NCBI GenBank assembly: GCA_028023455.1
Contig: JAQFVV010000158.1
Span: 1,490,001 to 1,554,000 of the forward strand
Direction of reading: 5' to 3'
Length of the DNA: 64,000 nucleotides
From: Epiperipatus broadwayi
Taxonomy: Eukaryota > Onychophora > Udeonychophora > Euonychophora > Peripatidae
The notes beneath the pieces are model-generated. The model saw only the letters and a list, made by a program, of their open reading frames with translations, had not been told where the DNA came from and searched no databases. Of the stretch, positions 49,600-60,700 are shown piece after piece (the stretch's first letter is position 1; each line of letters starts with the position of its first letter). A program made the translations under genes and the position numbers.

Positions 49600-49790
49600 T
49601 TATTTGACAATCACGTGACAAATAATGTTCTCGCGAGAATTCATTCAATAACAAGTAAGATGGCTGCCGCCACCGCCTCTAACTCGAGAGTATTTGAAGC
49701 TGTCACAATTGCCATCACCTGAAGCCAGCGCTGTGGCATATTTGCAAAAATAAAAATATCCTGTTGAAACAGAAAAAGTGTCTTTGTGGT
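49600..49790 (+). promoter_or_regulatory. Host-type promoter and possible first exon
   Basis: Within 50 bp lie TCACGTGA (49611, E-box), TCTCGCGAGA (49629, the palindromic CGCG-type core-promoter motif) and AAGATGGCTGCCGCC (49657). The last matches the YY1-type AAGATGGC motif that overlaps start codons of many animal housekeeping genes. The local base composition changes sharply to GC-rich. The ATG at 49660 opens 20 codons (MAAATASNSR...) and stops at 49722. A donor-like TTTGTG|GTGAGG follows (GT at 49789). Either the ATG exon is spliced at AGA|GTATTT (49690), or the short frame is an upstream ORF in a non-coding first exon. The gene is not identified. Confidence 0.45.
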
Positions 49791-49853
49791 GAGGAAATGC
49801 GAATTTATGCTAATAAAGATCTGTTATGTCTGCCAGTTATATATAATACTCGC

Positions 49854-50340
49854 TGGCGAACAATCTATGCAGTAAGCCAACCTTGCCCTGCCTATATATG
49901 CATACAAGAATCATAATCCCTGAGACTAACGCCGGTAGAATAAGAAAAGCAGATTTAATTACAATACATTAATATATACATATTTACACAAATACATTAA
50001 AACAATCATTATACATTTAGATCAACAAAACCCGAAGGTATACCAAAATAAGAAGAATAAAGATCTATGCGACCTACTTTATAGTCCCTATTATGCTGAC
50101 TCTTGGACGTTCGGAGGCCAGCAGTCCGCTACCGTGCTAAATAAACGACGTTCAACGCCTTTCACAGTTCATCTGCATCGGGTAGAACTCCCAGTTTGCC
50201 GATGCTTTACACTTGCACTCATTTTGCCAGTTCTGATTTTTCTGGATTTGATTGGTCAAATCCGTCCTGGTCGGATCAATCCCTCCCAGTTTACTTGCAG
50301 AAGCAGATTTAGACTTACGTTTTATTTTGATTGATTACCC
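49854..50340 (-). mobile_element. LTR-like segment, minus strand
   Basis: It shares a skeleton with 59020-59440: an AT-rich tract of about 150 bp, a gcgac(c)ta..tagtccct block, acgttcggagg, then a GC-richer part and an inverted CCAAT box (attggtc near 50250). Read on the minus strand this gives CCAAT, leader, then poly-A-rich end. It is probably a decayed solo LTR. The ends are not defined. Confidence 0.35.
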
Positions 50341-50849
50341 CTTTTGCAGCCCGATTACTTTTTAATTAATTATTCATCTTGTTGATCTGCAAAGTTCCTT
50401 CGTTAATTAGCCTTCCTATCTAAAAGGATTTGTTTTTTTTCTTTGCTGTTTTACAAAATAACTATTAAAGTCTAAGATGATTTTAAATTAACGAAGTATT
50501 TTTTTTATCTTCATGTATTTATATAACTTGCGTATGTATATGCGACAATTGATACACGTACATACAATTAAATATTAAATTTCCATTTACAACATTTACT
50601 ATTATTTTGTGTGTATTTTAATTATACGCCTACATAACAATACTTTCCCCAAGTTCTAAGATTATTTGTTAGTCTTCGAACTTAACATAGAATCATTTCA
50701 TTAAATATTTGGGAGGGTTTATTTTCCTTTTGAGTTGTTGCTGTGAATTATTTTCCATTTGTAGTGATGTATGTGTATCATTAAAACACCCAGAAAATCA
50801 TAATAGTAAATGTTGTCTAAATTACATTACTTTTTATAGATTTATAATA

Positions 50850-51165
50850 ACATATTGCTTTTTAATAAAATTATTGATTGACTCTTGAAAAAAATACCGT
50901 AACTTTAAAAAGACACACATAAAGTCAAAAAAAAATTTAGAAAAACACAGTAACTTTAAAGACAGACCCACAAACTAAAAACAATATAAGATTAATAAAC
51001 ATTTACTTATTACATATTGCATTTTAATAAAATGATTGATTTACTCTTGAAAAAAATACAGTAACTTTAAAAAGACACACATAAAGTCAAAAAGAAAATT
51101 AGAAAAACACCATAACTTTAAAGATACACACACAAACTAAAAAACAATATAAAATTAATAAGCAA
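50850..51165 (+). repeat. Two ~165 bp direct repeat copies with internal repeats
   Basis: Copy 1 starts near 50850 and copy 2 near 51015. Both contain catattgc(a/t)ttttaataaaa, ttgactcttgaaaaaaatac (or its tttactc variant), gtaactttaaaaagacacac, aaagtcaaaaa and caaactaaaa. Within each copy, the aactttaaa(aa)gacacac motif itself occurs twice. Confidence 0.85.
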
Positions 51166-51486
51166 TTACAAAAAGGAAAGACTAACATATAATAGTATTA
51201 GTTACTAGAATATTTTATTACAAATCTAATAAATCAGATCTTTTTATATCAAATCAATCACACAGGTCCGGCCCGGAATCGTTATATATATATGTTTTTG
51301 ATTAGCATCAACGCCATCCCGCGGGGAGCACCAGGGATGAGAAAATTACCAAAAAATGTATATAACCAATGTTGTGTAAATCAAATTAATTAAATATTTA
51401 AAACAATTGGAATATTCTATTTAAGTATGCTACGAATTTGAATTCTAAAACTGCAGATTTAATTTGTATTAGAATAAATACAGTAG

Positions 51487-51711
51487 AATATACACGCATT
51501 AAATTTTACATACTTTAAATGTCTGTTGGAAAAAGGTTTGGCAATAAATTTAGATACTGTAGAAGATTTAGAAAAAAATAATGAAACAGAAGTGGAACCT
51601 GTTCGTTTCACAGTAAAAATGATTCGAGAAAGTCTTCTACTTTCCAATCAATTGGAAAATCATTTTCTTGTTAATGACACAAATTATGAACTAAATTCCA
51701 ACAAGAGCTAA
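51487..51711 (+). CDS. Coding-like short frame (75 codons), function unknown
   Basis: The frame is open from 51487 to the stop at 51709-51711 and encodes an acidic polypeptide. It contains GLAINLDTVEDLEKNNETEV and VKMIRESLLLSN, a composition unlike random AT-rich translation. There is no ATG near the start, so it would be an internal or last exon, or a transposase remnant. The acidic LDTVEDLE pattern resembles tails of some pogo/Tigger-type transposases, but no catalytic residues are present. A 77 bp-arm hairpin begins 27 bp after the stop. Confidence 0.25.
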   Translation, partial: NIHALNFTYFKCLLEKGLAINLDTVEDLEKNNETEVEPVRFTVKMIRESLLLSNQLENHFLVNDTNYELNSNKS

Positions 51712-51738
51712 ATAGTTGTATGTCTGGGTATGTTTATA

Positions 51739-51906
51739 TTTTCTTTTATACACATATATACATGGAGAAACTTTTAGACAGAAAAAGTTACAAATAAAAA
51801 TATTTAAGAACTTTTAATTTCTACTTAAAAAGTTTTTAAATATTTTTACTTATAACTTTTTTCTGTCTAAAAGTTTCTCCATGTATGTATGTGTATAAAA
51901 GAAAAT
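51739..51906. repeat. Hairpin with ~77 bp arms
   Basis: The left arm (51739-51815, ttttcttttatacacata... to aagaactttt) pairs with the right arm (51828-51906) with about six mismatches. The loop is only ~12 bp. Both arms carry atggagaaacttttagacag or its complement. It is consistent with a foldback MITE or a long hairpin RNA precursor. Confidence 0.85.
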
Positions 51907-53639
51907 TTAACCATTAGTCATTATTAACACATTCATGGAAACGTGTTATATATATATATATAGTTGCACTCATGGAAGTGCATTCTCTAACGCTAAACAT
52001 AGCAGTCTGGATATCGCGAGCTTCATAAACAATTAGTAAAATCGTCTCAAAGTTTAATTATCGATTACATTGTCGACATAAAACCATTAACACAGCATGA
52101 GACAAGTTGGCGCTAATTGTATTTCCTCTTGTGACAAATCTGATGTCAAACCAACCACATATTGTTAAATAGCGATAATGATTAAAATATGTATGAAAAA
52201 ATGTAAAATAAATTACACATAAAAACATATTGTTTTGAATAAAATGAAATAGTTAATAAATAAAAAATAAAAAAAGTTTGTCTTGTATCAATTTTTTTCA
52301 AATATTTGAAATTTTTTATTAGTCATACTTTATTTCCTTATTTTTTTTATGCGAATTTTAAAGTAATTTTACCTTGTTGCTTTGCTTTTATGCGATTTTT
52401 GAAAATTACTAAACGTATCTCACATTTTTCAATGTAAGTTAAGTCTATTTTTGTGCGATTTCTTTTATGCGGGTTTTTTGCGGAACCTATCTACCACATA
52501 AAAAGAGACCCAGGTGTAATTTGCTTTCAAGAAAATAATATCTTGATTTACAATTTATATGTTAATTAAAATAATTTTTAGTCTTAATTAAATTTTTTTG
52601 GAAAACTAATTAGAATTTTTGTAGAATAGAAAAGTAATTTAAATTATATATAGGAAATTATTTTTTGTTTGTTTTTGACAAATTAGAATTTTATAGGCAT
52701 TAGATTTAGTATTTCTAATTTTTTTTTCCCTTTCAAGAATGTATGATAGAAAGAAGGATAAGCTATTTTTTATTTAGTTTTTTTTTTTTTTTTTAAAAAA
52801 AAAGAGAAACTTGTTTGTACTTTTAATGTTTATTATTATTTTGATGTGTTGATAATATATAATATCTAAGATTTTTTTATTTTTTCAGTCACAGTATATT
52901 TATACAAATGATAAAAATAACTGAAATATTGAGAACAAGAAATTTGTTGTTTTAATATTTGTAATGTTGGTTTTTGCTTCAATAAATAATAAATTAAATT
53001 TTCCTAAAGAAAATAATGATTGGAAGATTATTTCTAAGGAAAAACATATTTAGCATAATATTTATTGATTATTTCATTTATATTGCAACAGAAAATTATC
53101 AGCAATTTTTGTCTGATGCATTTAGGGGTCCATCTTTTGTAAATTCTTTAAAAGTTACAATTGTTCAGCAACAACCTTTTTTCATTCCTGTAGTTCAGAC
53201 ACTTTATCATATAAATGATTTGCTTCATTATCATTTTGAAGTTCTAAAAAGTCTACTTTTTTCCCCCTGAAATCACTACACACCTATAATGTATTTTTTA
53301 ATTTTTTGTAGGAATCGTTTTTATGTACAGTGACAGTAATAAAAGGTAATCTTTTTTTGTAGTAATTAAAATATTGCATTAATTATCTGTGTTAAGATTT
53401 TAATATTCTTGAATAGTTTCTTTTGTAGTTATATATATTTTAAAATTTTTATGTTTTTATGCTAATAAAACATTTAATTAGAATAATATTAATGTGTGCC
53501 ATTTTGATTTACTTTTTAGAATTAATTCATTATTTGTTAATTTAAATGCAAGAAATATAAGATGCATACAGTTCAGTGATCAAATAATAATATTTATTTA
53601 GATTATGTCTGAACCATTAATGTAGTACTGCTATTCATC
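51907..53639. other. AT-rich spacer with weak coding-like frame
   Basis: It holds mostly homopolymer and AT-rich noise, including an uninterrupted T/A block at 52779-52802. A frame at about 53090-53270 (+) follows an acceptor-like ttgcaacag and has a mixed composition (NYQQFLSDAFRGP...). It ends in a stop and resembles nothing known. It is recorded but not called as an exon. Confidence 0.4.
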
Positions 53640-54580
53640 ATGCTATTTAATATTGTTTTTTTCAAATATGAAGATGGGTGGTTAAATATAAATAATAGTT
53701 GTAGAGATATAGTCATAGATGATATAGAATTCAAGGAAATTAAGTTTTGGAGATTGCAAGATTATTATTCAAATTTGATAGTAACTCATTTCAAAAGGAA
53801 ACTGACTCTAATTTTCTATTTGAGGATTTGGACATTAAAAATTGGCTATAACAATAGAAATCAAATAATGCTTTAACCAAATGTTGAAATAATATTACAC
53901 AAACTCCATCAGTAAAAGACTGATAAATAACAAATGAGAAATGTAAGTTACACTTATAAAAAGAAGAGTAATAGAACAAAGAAAGTTTTGGATTAATAAT
54001 TAAATAATAAGTTAGAAATATAAAGCAGTGGGAAAATATTGATTTACTCCAAACCATCACGGAATTAAAAGGAGATGCTATTTGAGGTAGATTAATATAT
54101 TCAAAAGAACAGCATTATTTATGGATCTATCTATTGCCAATTAATAAAGATGAGAAAAGTATTTAAATAATATTTTTCACAAATCAAAAGTATTTAATGA
54201 TAATTTATAAAAATTACAGTTATGTGAAAAAGTAGTGGGAAAATGTTGATGTATTGAAACTCATTACAGAATTAATAAAGGAAGCTATTTCAGAAGCTTA
54301 CTATATTCTTAGAATAAAACATTATGTAAAAAGTCGGCATTGGGAATAGAAATAGTTATATCTGTAAATGGAAAGAATATTAAAGCAATATCTTTGATAA
54401 GCCAGAAGTAAATTATAAATGTATTAATAAAAATGAATAAATATTACAATTATATGAGAAAGAACGTCCTGAAACACTGGTTAAGTAATTATAAAAAAAA
54501 TACAAGTCAGTTGGAAAATACTGATGATCTGAAACTCATTGCCTAAATTAAGAAGATTATAAGGGTTAAAATTTTCTCCC
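53640..54580 (+). pseudogene. Decayed ORF with repeated coding units
   Basis: Three spaced segments starting near 54024, 54237 and 54508 translate to related peptides: QWENIDLLQTITELKGDAI, WENVDVLKLITELIKEAISE and LENTDDLKLIA. The second continues AYYILRIKHYVKSRHWE, which resembles the LINE region between endonuclease and reverse transcriptase (a K-S-x-x-W-W pattern). The units are about 215 and 270 bp long and align with each other. Stops are frequent. It may be a LINE remnant with an internal tandem duplication, or a broken repeat-protein gene. Confidence 0.35.
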
Positions 54581-55138
54581 ACATAAGTGGAAAAATATTG
54601 CAACAAAATGAAATAACACTTGTTTAATATCAGAAAAGACTTCAAAGATATTTTTACAATATCAGATATTTTATTAAAAATTACATTTGTAATTATTTAA
54701 TATTATTAATATTTATTTTATAAATTTGGAAACACATTTGAAATGAATTAAATATTTGTATAAGATAGAAATTTTTAAATTTATTTATTTGAAGGGGAGA
54801 TAATCAAAAATGTGTAACAAAGTTATTATTTATTAACTTTATATGAAATATAATTTTGTAATTGTCAGAGTATTTATAATAAATGTTTTTGAAAATATAT
54901 GTGAAGAATAAAAAGGTTGTTGAATGCTATTTAGAATAAATTTATTCAAAAGAGTTATTGATAATAATAAAAAAAAAGGCATTGAAGGCAGGGAAATTTT
55001 AAAATACAATGAAAGAAAAATTATTAGAAATGATTTAGAATGTTTCAGTTAATAATAATAATAAAAAGATTTGACAATAGTAATAGGTAATAACAGAAAT
55101 AAACTATGACATGTTTGATTATCTAATGTGACCAAAAT

Positions 55139-55480
55139 CACACTTTTTAGCGAAACTCTTTATTTGTACATATATACATACATCTTACGTTTCGACTGTC
55201 CTACAGTCTTCTTCAGAGCTATGATATAATGAACAAAATAAAATACATAACTATATAATAATATAGTTTGATTATTTATTTCAGTTTTATTAGTTTTTTT
55301 AATATATTTTATGTTGTTTTTAGTTCTTTATTGTTTACATTTTTTATGGTATTATTATAATTATGTATTTAATTTTATTTTGGTCATTATATCATAGTTC
55401 TGAAGAAGACTGCAGGATAATCGAAACGTAAGGTGTATGTATATATGTACAAATAAAGAGTTTTGCTAAAAAGTGTTCGA
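55139..55480. repeat. Inverted repeat (~125 bp arms) with hammerhead-like motifs
   Basis: The left arm (55139-55260) and right arm (55355-55480) are reverse complements at about 90% identity. Each arm, read toward its outer end, contains CTGAAGAA, a GACTGT/ACAGTC-type stem-loop and CGAAACG. In the left arm (minus strand) the 6 bp stem is perfect with loop AGG. In the right arm it is partly broken. Such CTGAAGAA...CGAAACG stretches are frequent in Penelope-like and related repeats. Confidence 0.7.
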
Positions 55481-55529
55481 AATGGTTTGGATAAATTGTA
55501 TTATTTAATGTGTGTTTTTTTTTTTTTAG

Positions 55530-55613
55530 AATGGCTGGAACAGAAGCAAGTGATATTCACATACTTAACAAAATTTCTTTGTTGGAGAAGGAAATCAATG
55601 AATTGAAACAAGA
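55530..55613 (+). CDS. Candidate first coding exon of a host gene, coiled coil start
   Basis: An 84 bp segment is preceded by a long T-tract and AG (acceptor, AG at 55528-55529) and followed by AAGA|GTGAGT (donor GT at 55614). It contains ATG at 55531 and 27 codons plus 2 bases. The peptide starts MAGTEASDIH and ends in the heptad-like LLEKEINELKQ. The frame would stop at once (GAG TGA) if unspliced, so the donor position and the coding frame agree. The 5'UTR could come from the promoter-like segment at 49.6 kb. Following exons would lie beyond the LTR element that starts at 56499. I do not recognise the gene. Confidence 0.5.
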
Positions 55614-56498
55614 GTGAGTGGATCTAGATTTAGAACGGTCTAAAAACATAAATCATATCCAGTATAGCGATAATAATATGTTTAGTTTATAGTAATTGAA
55701 TATAATGTGCAAAAATATGTAAGTATTATTGCAACAGCAAAAAAATTATGAAATATTTCATTTTGTACAAATATTTTTAAGTTTATATTGTTCAGAAAAA
55801 TAACTAAATAATATAATTTTTTTTTTTTACTTTTTTCTTCAACATCAAGTGGCATTTTCTGAAACTTAGCAAAAATGTCAGAAGGTTTGTTGTCTTCTTG
55901 ATAAACTTTATATGCCTCATCTATTAAAAATTTTATTTATCATACTTCTATGTCATTAATATCAATTTCTTTTTTCTTTTACTATTTTTTAAATTAAAAA
56001 GATCAACAAAAATGAAAAACAAATTGTTTCTCAAATTAGATTAATTTTGAAATATTTTCAGTTTTTAAGAGAATCCTTTCTATAATCAAAACATTTCTGA
56101 TTAACATTGCAAATAATCAATAATTTTCTTCTTTGTATTTTTTCCCAATACTTTTTATTAAATTATCTGACAGTTTTGACAGTCTAGCAGTCTTCACCAG
56201 AGTTGTAAAATACAATTATATTATTGCTTATCTATTTACAAAAACTTAAAATAAACATATTTTGATATTTTTATACATGTATACATACACAGACATATTC
56301 TCTTATTTATATAGTATTTATTCATTTTGAATACATATATTATATTTTTTTAAAAATATTGTAAAAAGTGCAAAAAGTGAATTTTTTTAGAGATTTATTT
56401 AATATAAGGATTGCAAAAGGAATGATAAAATATTGAATATCTTGAAAAATAATTCTGTGATATTAATTCATTTTGTGGGAATTTATTCATGTGTATAT
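55614..56498. other. Presumed intron / spacer
   Basis: This is AT-rich and non-coding. At 56164-56205 the minus strand carries another GAAGACTGC..GACTGTC..AAAAC motif, related to the inverted pair at 55139-55480. Confidence 0.45.
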
Positions 56499-57432
56499 TG
56501 AAGCAATGGATCTGAAGTACGATCCATGCTTCACTGTTTCTTATAAATTTAGTTAGCATTGTAGGACTGAACTAAGTTTATAGCCCAATATCAGCAGGGT
56601 TTTGCATTAAAGCTAAAATTAATTATGTTATTAAAGTTGTATTTACAGTTAAATTTCGTGTTAAATAAATCCCAGTCAAAGATTAAATTTCTGTTAATAA
56701 AAATTGCTTGTAAAACCTATTGGGCAAACATATATATACTCAGCGTATATATATTGAGTTAATGCAAAATTCTGCTGAAATAAAATCTTATTTACTATAA
56801 AAAAATAAGAATATATTTTTTTGTAAAATCTTGTTAAAATATTTAGTATGATTTATTTTGAGATAAGCCTGCCAAACATTTTCTAAAAGAATGTATGTTT
56901 TAATTAATTAGTCCATTCAAGGCTAATTAAAGATGGACTTCTCTTTCCTTCTTTTTTAATTAATAAAAATTCAAACTTTAAAGAAATAAATTTGGAGTTT
57001 TAAGTAAAAGCTTATTTTTAGAAAGTGTTACCTTGAAACAAAAGAGTGTGGGTGGGCTTATCAAGATCTAAGATCATACAAACAATAGAAGGTAGCTGAG
57101 AAAAAAAGTTATAAAAGGGAGAGAACAAAAGAGGAGAGTCATATCAGATTTTGCTATTGCAAGGTTGATTCAAGATTTTGCTATTGCAAGGCATTCAGAT
57201 TTTGCTATTGCAAGTTTCATTCAGATCTGCTATTGCAAGGTGCATTCAGATTTCTTTTAGAGAACTCTGTCAGATTTTGTTTGTGATTTTATTCCAAAAA
57301 GTCTACAATTATCGTCTACAAATCATGAAGAAGTTTGAACCTGCTCAAGCTAAAAATCATATAAGTTTGATGGATTCTACTATGCTCGGCTAGGCAAATA
57401 AATAGCTTTGCCTACACGCCGAGGTTCCTAAA
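56499..57432 (+). mobile_element. 5' LTR (at least 934 bp) of a young LTR element
   Basis: It starts TGAAGCAATGGATC and is repeated from 63061 to the window end. The two copies differ almost only by small indels in runs, plus one short difference near 57412 (cctacacgcc against cctatcgcc). This implies very recent insertion. The repeat is still running when the window ends, so the true LTR end lies beyond 57432. A plausible end is near 57977, where AGCGCCTC and then CTTATA occur. TATAAAAGGG is at 57110. Confidence 0.85.
57110..57262 (+). promoter_or_regulatory. LTR TATA box and downstream 25 bp tandem repeats
   Basis: TATAAAAGGGAG at 57110 is followed, from 57145, by four copies of (c)agattttgctattgcaag at 25-26 bp spacing. 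The fourth is shortened to agatctgctattgcaagg. The copies begin where transcription would start. The same array is present in the 3' LTR (TATA at 63679, repeats 63714-63831). Confidence 0.75.
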
Positions 57433-59019
57433 TACCATCAAAATGCCTTAATATCCACTCCATAGTCATCTGAACTCTGTGCTGTGTCTGTAGGACTTTT
57501 CGTAAAAGCATGCTACTTATTTCCACCTTCCTTGTCCGGACAAATAGCTATCGATGGACGGATCAAGCTACGCTCGTCGATGGAACATGACCAAGGAACA
57601 AGGACGTAATCATTATCTCTCCTCCATTGAACTATTTATTTTCTACCTTTTTATTTTTTTTATATATCTTTCTTAATTGAATTATATTATAATTGTTTTA
57701 TGTAACGATTATGTAATTTAACATTGTTCTTATTAGATTAGTCTTAAATATATATGTGTGATCATCTATCTATATTTAACCTTTTTTCCTTCGCTATTCT
57801 TCATTACCAATGTATACATATTTGGTATTGCATTGCGGTTAAGTTTAATAGTTAATTGTTCATTTAAAAATCTCTTTCCAATTTTGTTTATGTTTTTAAA
57901 TTCCATACGTGTAAAGTTTCCTTTGTTTGCTAACTTGAACTCCTCAATAGCGCCTCTTTTGTCCGCCATTAGCTTATAACGTATATCAGATTTAGCTATA
58001 TACGTTTTAAATAATTTTTAAACTCTGTTTTTAGCGCAAAGCAATTAGAAATGCTTTGCGAAAGATTTTTACTATTGTAATTTGATCGAGGAGATTCAAG
58101 TTGACTATTTTAATAAAATTGGGAATAAAAGATTTGGACCGCAAACATATTAATCTGTTTTTATTGTCTAATTAGTTTTCATTAATTTAGGGGAATAGCG
58201 GAGGCCATTATATCATTAGTCATATTATTAAAGTCATTAATTAAACATATGATTTAACTATAAAAAGCTTGAGTTTCTTAATTATATTAAATGCTTTATT
58301 TTTACTTTTCAATGATCCAGGCACGCAAAACACACATATTTCTTAGTATTTTTACACACATTTAACTAACTATTTAGCTCCGTAGGTGTTCCCGTCCATG
58401 TCTCCCGCTGATGCTAAGCTGTCGCCGGTTGAAAAATAATTTATGCATGGCTCAGATAGTGTTGTTTGTTTGTGATCAGGCCTCGAGAATAGGTGAATGG
58501 GCAGAGGTCATAGTATTCTTGATTTAATATCTCGCGTATGGGTGGCCTCGAGGTACTTTCGCCTAGTATTCGAACTGGGTTAAACCAACACTGTCACAGT
58601 AAATTTTTTTTTTTCCGTATTCTGGACGCCCATCGTGTGGCTATTCGAAATTTTCCATACCCTGCAATGCCCTGTATAACATTTGTATGTGTGTATAATG
58701 TTTTTTCTTACTTCTGTTTTAAATTAATGAGTAATTTGTACACATATATATAATGTTTTTTTTTTTTTAAATAACAAAATAATTGTTAGTTATACGTGAA
58801 TTTTTTTGCTTCTAGTTTGTCGCAGTGGGACGTATGTCATTTTTTTAAAAAAAAAATTACTACCCTGAGAAGTTAGTTTTAGTTTAATATAGTTATATAA
58901 AAATATACGTATAATTTTTCCGAGTTTTGTTTCCTAATGAGAGCAAATGTCATTTTTTTAATTAATTAAAAAGTTGAATGTGTCTATAAGGTGCAATATC
59001 CAGTACTAGTCGGATATAT

Positions 59020-59440
59020 ATATATGGTCGAGGTTCGAGTGAGATTTATCGCACTCAACAGCGACAAGTAATTATATAATTAAACACACGAACACGGTAG
59101 TGGAGTTAATAGGTTTATATACATAAATACATATACAAGGATTAATATATAATACAATTATTACAAAGGTAAACTGACTAACACATTATTATACAACTCT
59201 AGTCTTAAAGGCGCGCAGGCTTACAATAAACAATATTAAAGTCTATACGATCTGTAATGGTCCCTAGGTCTACCTTAGTACGTTCGGAGGTAGACCTCTC
59301 CGCGGACGAGCTGAAAGTGAAGTAGTGTCTGTGCACTCAGGAACGCATCCATCCCTCAACTTCACCTAGCAAGTCTGACCTTGTTTTTCCGCCGTCCCGG
59401 TTTGTAACACTCTCTATTTCCATTGGTCATCCCATGACGG
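59020..59440 (-). mobile_element. LTR-like segment, minus strand
   Basis: It is bounded on the left by an (AT)n tract (gatatatatatatgg). It shares with 49854-50340 the order AT tract, 'tacgatctgtaatggtccct', 'acgttcggagg', a GC-richer block and an inverted CCAAT (59421). Read on the minus strand this resembles promoter, leader and poly-A end of a solo LTR. Confidence 0.35.
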
Positions 59441-59503
59441 GTACAAAGTGGTCAGTCTGGTTATCTCTGACCAACCTTAATCGTTTCTGTGAAGCCTTTA
59501 GCA

Positions 59504-59695
59504 TACACGCACATACTTGAATATTTGTAATAGTTACATTATTATTGCGTATCTCTGTTAATAAGCATACACACACATACTTGTATTCATTTGTAATATT
59601 TACCTTATTATTGCGTGTATCTGTTAATACACACACATACATGGAGTTAATAGAGTTATTATTATTGCGTGTATATGTGAACACACGCACACATA
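59504..59695 (+). repeat. Minisatellite, three ~63 bp units
   Basis: Units begin near 59504, 59567 and 59630. Each has a CA-rich start (catacacacacatacttg), a ttgtaata/gagtta stretch and ttattattgcgt(a/g)t followed by tgttaata or tgtgaaca. The repetitive antisense frame across it is a by-product of the repeat. Confidence 0.75.
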
Positions 59696-60484
59696 GCATA
59701 AGGTAAAAAAAAAAAATTTTTCCCCGAGTTTTAAATTGCTAAAATGAATGTTTTACGTTTAGAAAAGTTAACACTCCATTAGTTGTTTTATATATATATA
59801 AGGAGAATAAAATATCAGAGTTATAGAAATTTTTTTTTCCGAATGAGTAGTTTTGTCATGGCCAGTTGCCATATTGTTGTTTGTCTTATAAAGTATATCG
59901 CTTTGATGAGGCGGAAGTGTCAAATATATACCCACCCGCCCTCCCTTAAAATAGCTTTCGTACTTTATGTTACTTTAGTAATGCTTAAATCTGAAAAGTT
60001 TTAATATAATAATGTTTTTTCGAAATATAACATTTTAGTTAAAGGTACAAATAGATAATAGAATTATGTTTCCGTTGTACAAATTTTTGTAAAGATTAAA
60101 ATTGATAACATTCTTCCGTTAATAGAAAGTTTTTCGAAGATCAAAAAGTTTTGATAAGTTCAAATTAACACGTGTCAACATACGGTGTTAGCAAATATTT
60201 TTTTCACTTTCTCTGCGTTTCGTTTTTATATATAATGAATAATTTTAATCATGCAAAATTTTTTTTTACTTTTAAATATTTTGCAGTTACGTTTCCTCGC
60301 AAATATATAAGTATAAGTTTCGTAAATATCAAATTTAATTTTCAACTTAATACAAAGTAAATGCGTATGTTCGTTTAATAAATATATATATATATTAAAG
60401 TATTTTTGCATAACATATATGTCAGCCACCTTTAGTTAAGATTTTTTTTCTTCTCTCAATTCGGATTATGCTATTGAATCATTT

Positions 60485-60700
60485 ATTGAGTAACCGTTAG
60501 GTGAAGCCCTTGTTTTTTAGTGATCGTTTATGAAGATTCTTTTAGTAACCGTTTAGGTGAAGACCCCTTACACTTTAGAGTTTAGAATTGCTGAGTAGCC
60601 TGAAATAATAGGTCTACGTCTGCAATCATTGCTTCCTTGTCATAGTTGCGACCAGCGTTTACTAGCCTGAAATAATAGGAGTATGCGGTTGGCAATTTGA
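60485..60700 (+). repeat. Two interleaved short direct repeats
   Basis: gagtaaccgttaggtgaag (60490) recurs as agtaaccgtttaggtgaag (60544). tagcctgaaataataggtct (60597) recurs as tagcctgaaataataggagt (60663). The function is unknown. It may be part of the leader of the 56.5 kb element. Confidence 0.6.

Noticed and set aside
53090-53348. Possible exons at 53091-53267 and a 34 bp segment at 53314-53347 with acceptor and donor-like ends
   Set aside because: The first has no credible donor before its stop, the second is too short to judge, and neither peptide is recognised.
55139-55480. Functional hammerhead ribozyme
   Set aside because: The core has one base too many between CUGANGA and stem II, and stems I and III are not evident, so it is reported only as hammerhead-like.
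59427-59699. 90-codon minus-strand repeat-protein frame
   Set aside because: It is generated by a 63 bp minisatellite with unit length divisible by three. There is no other coding evidence.
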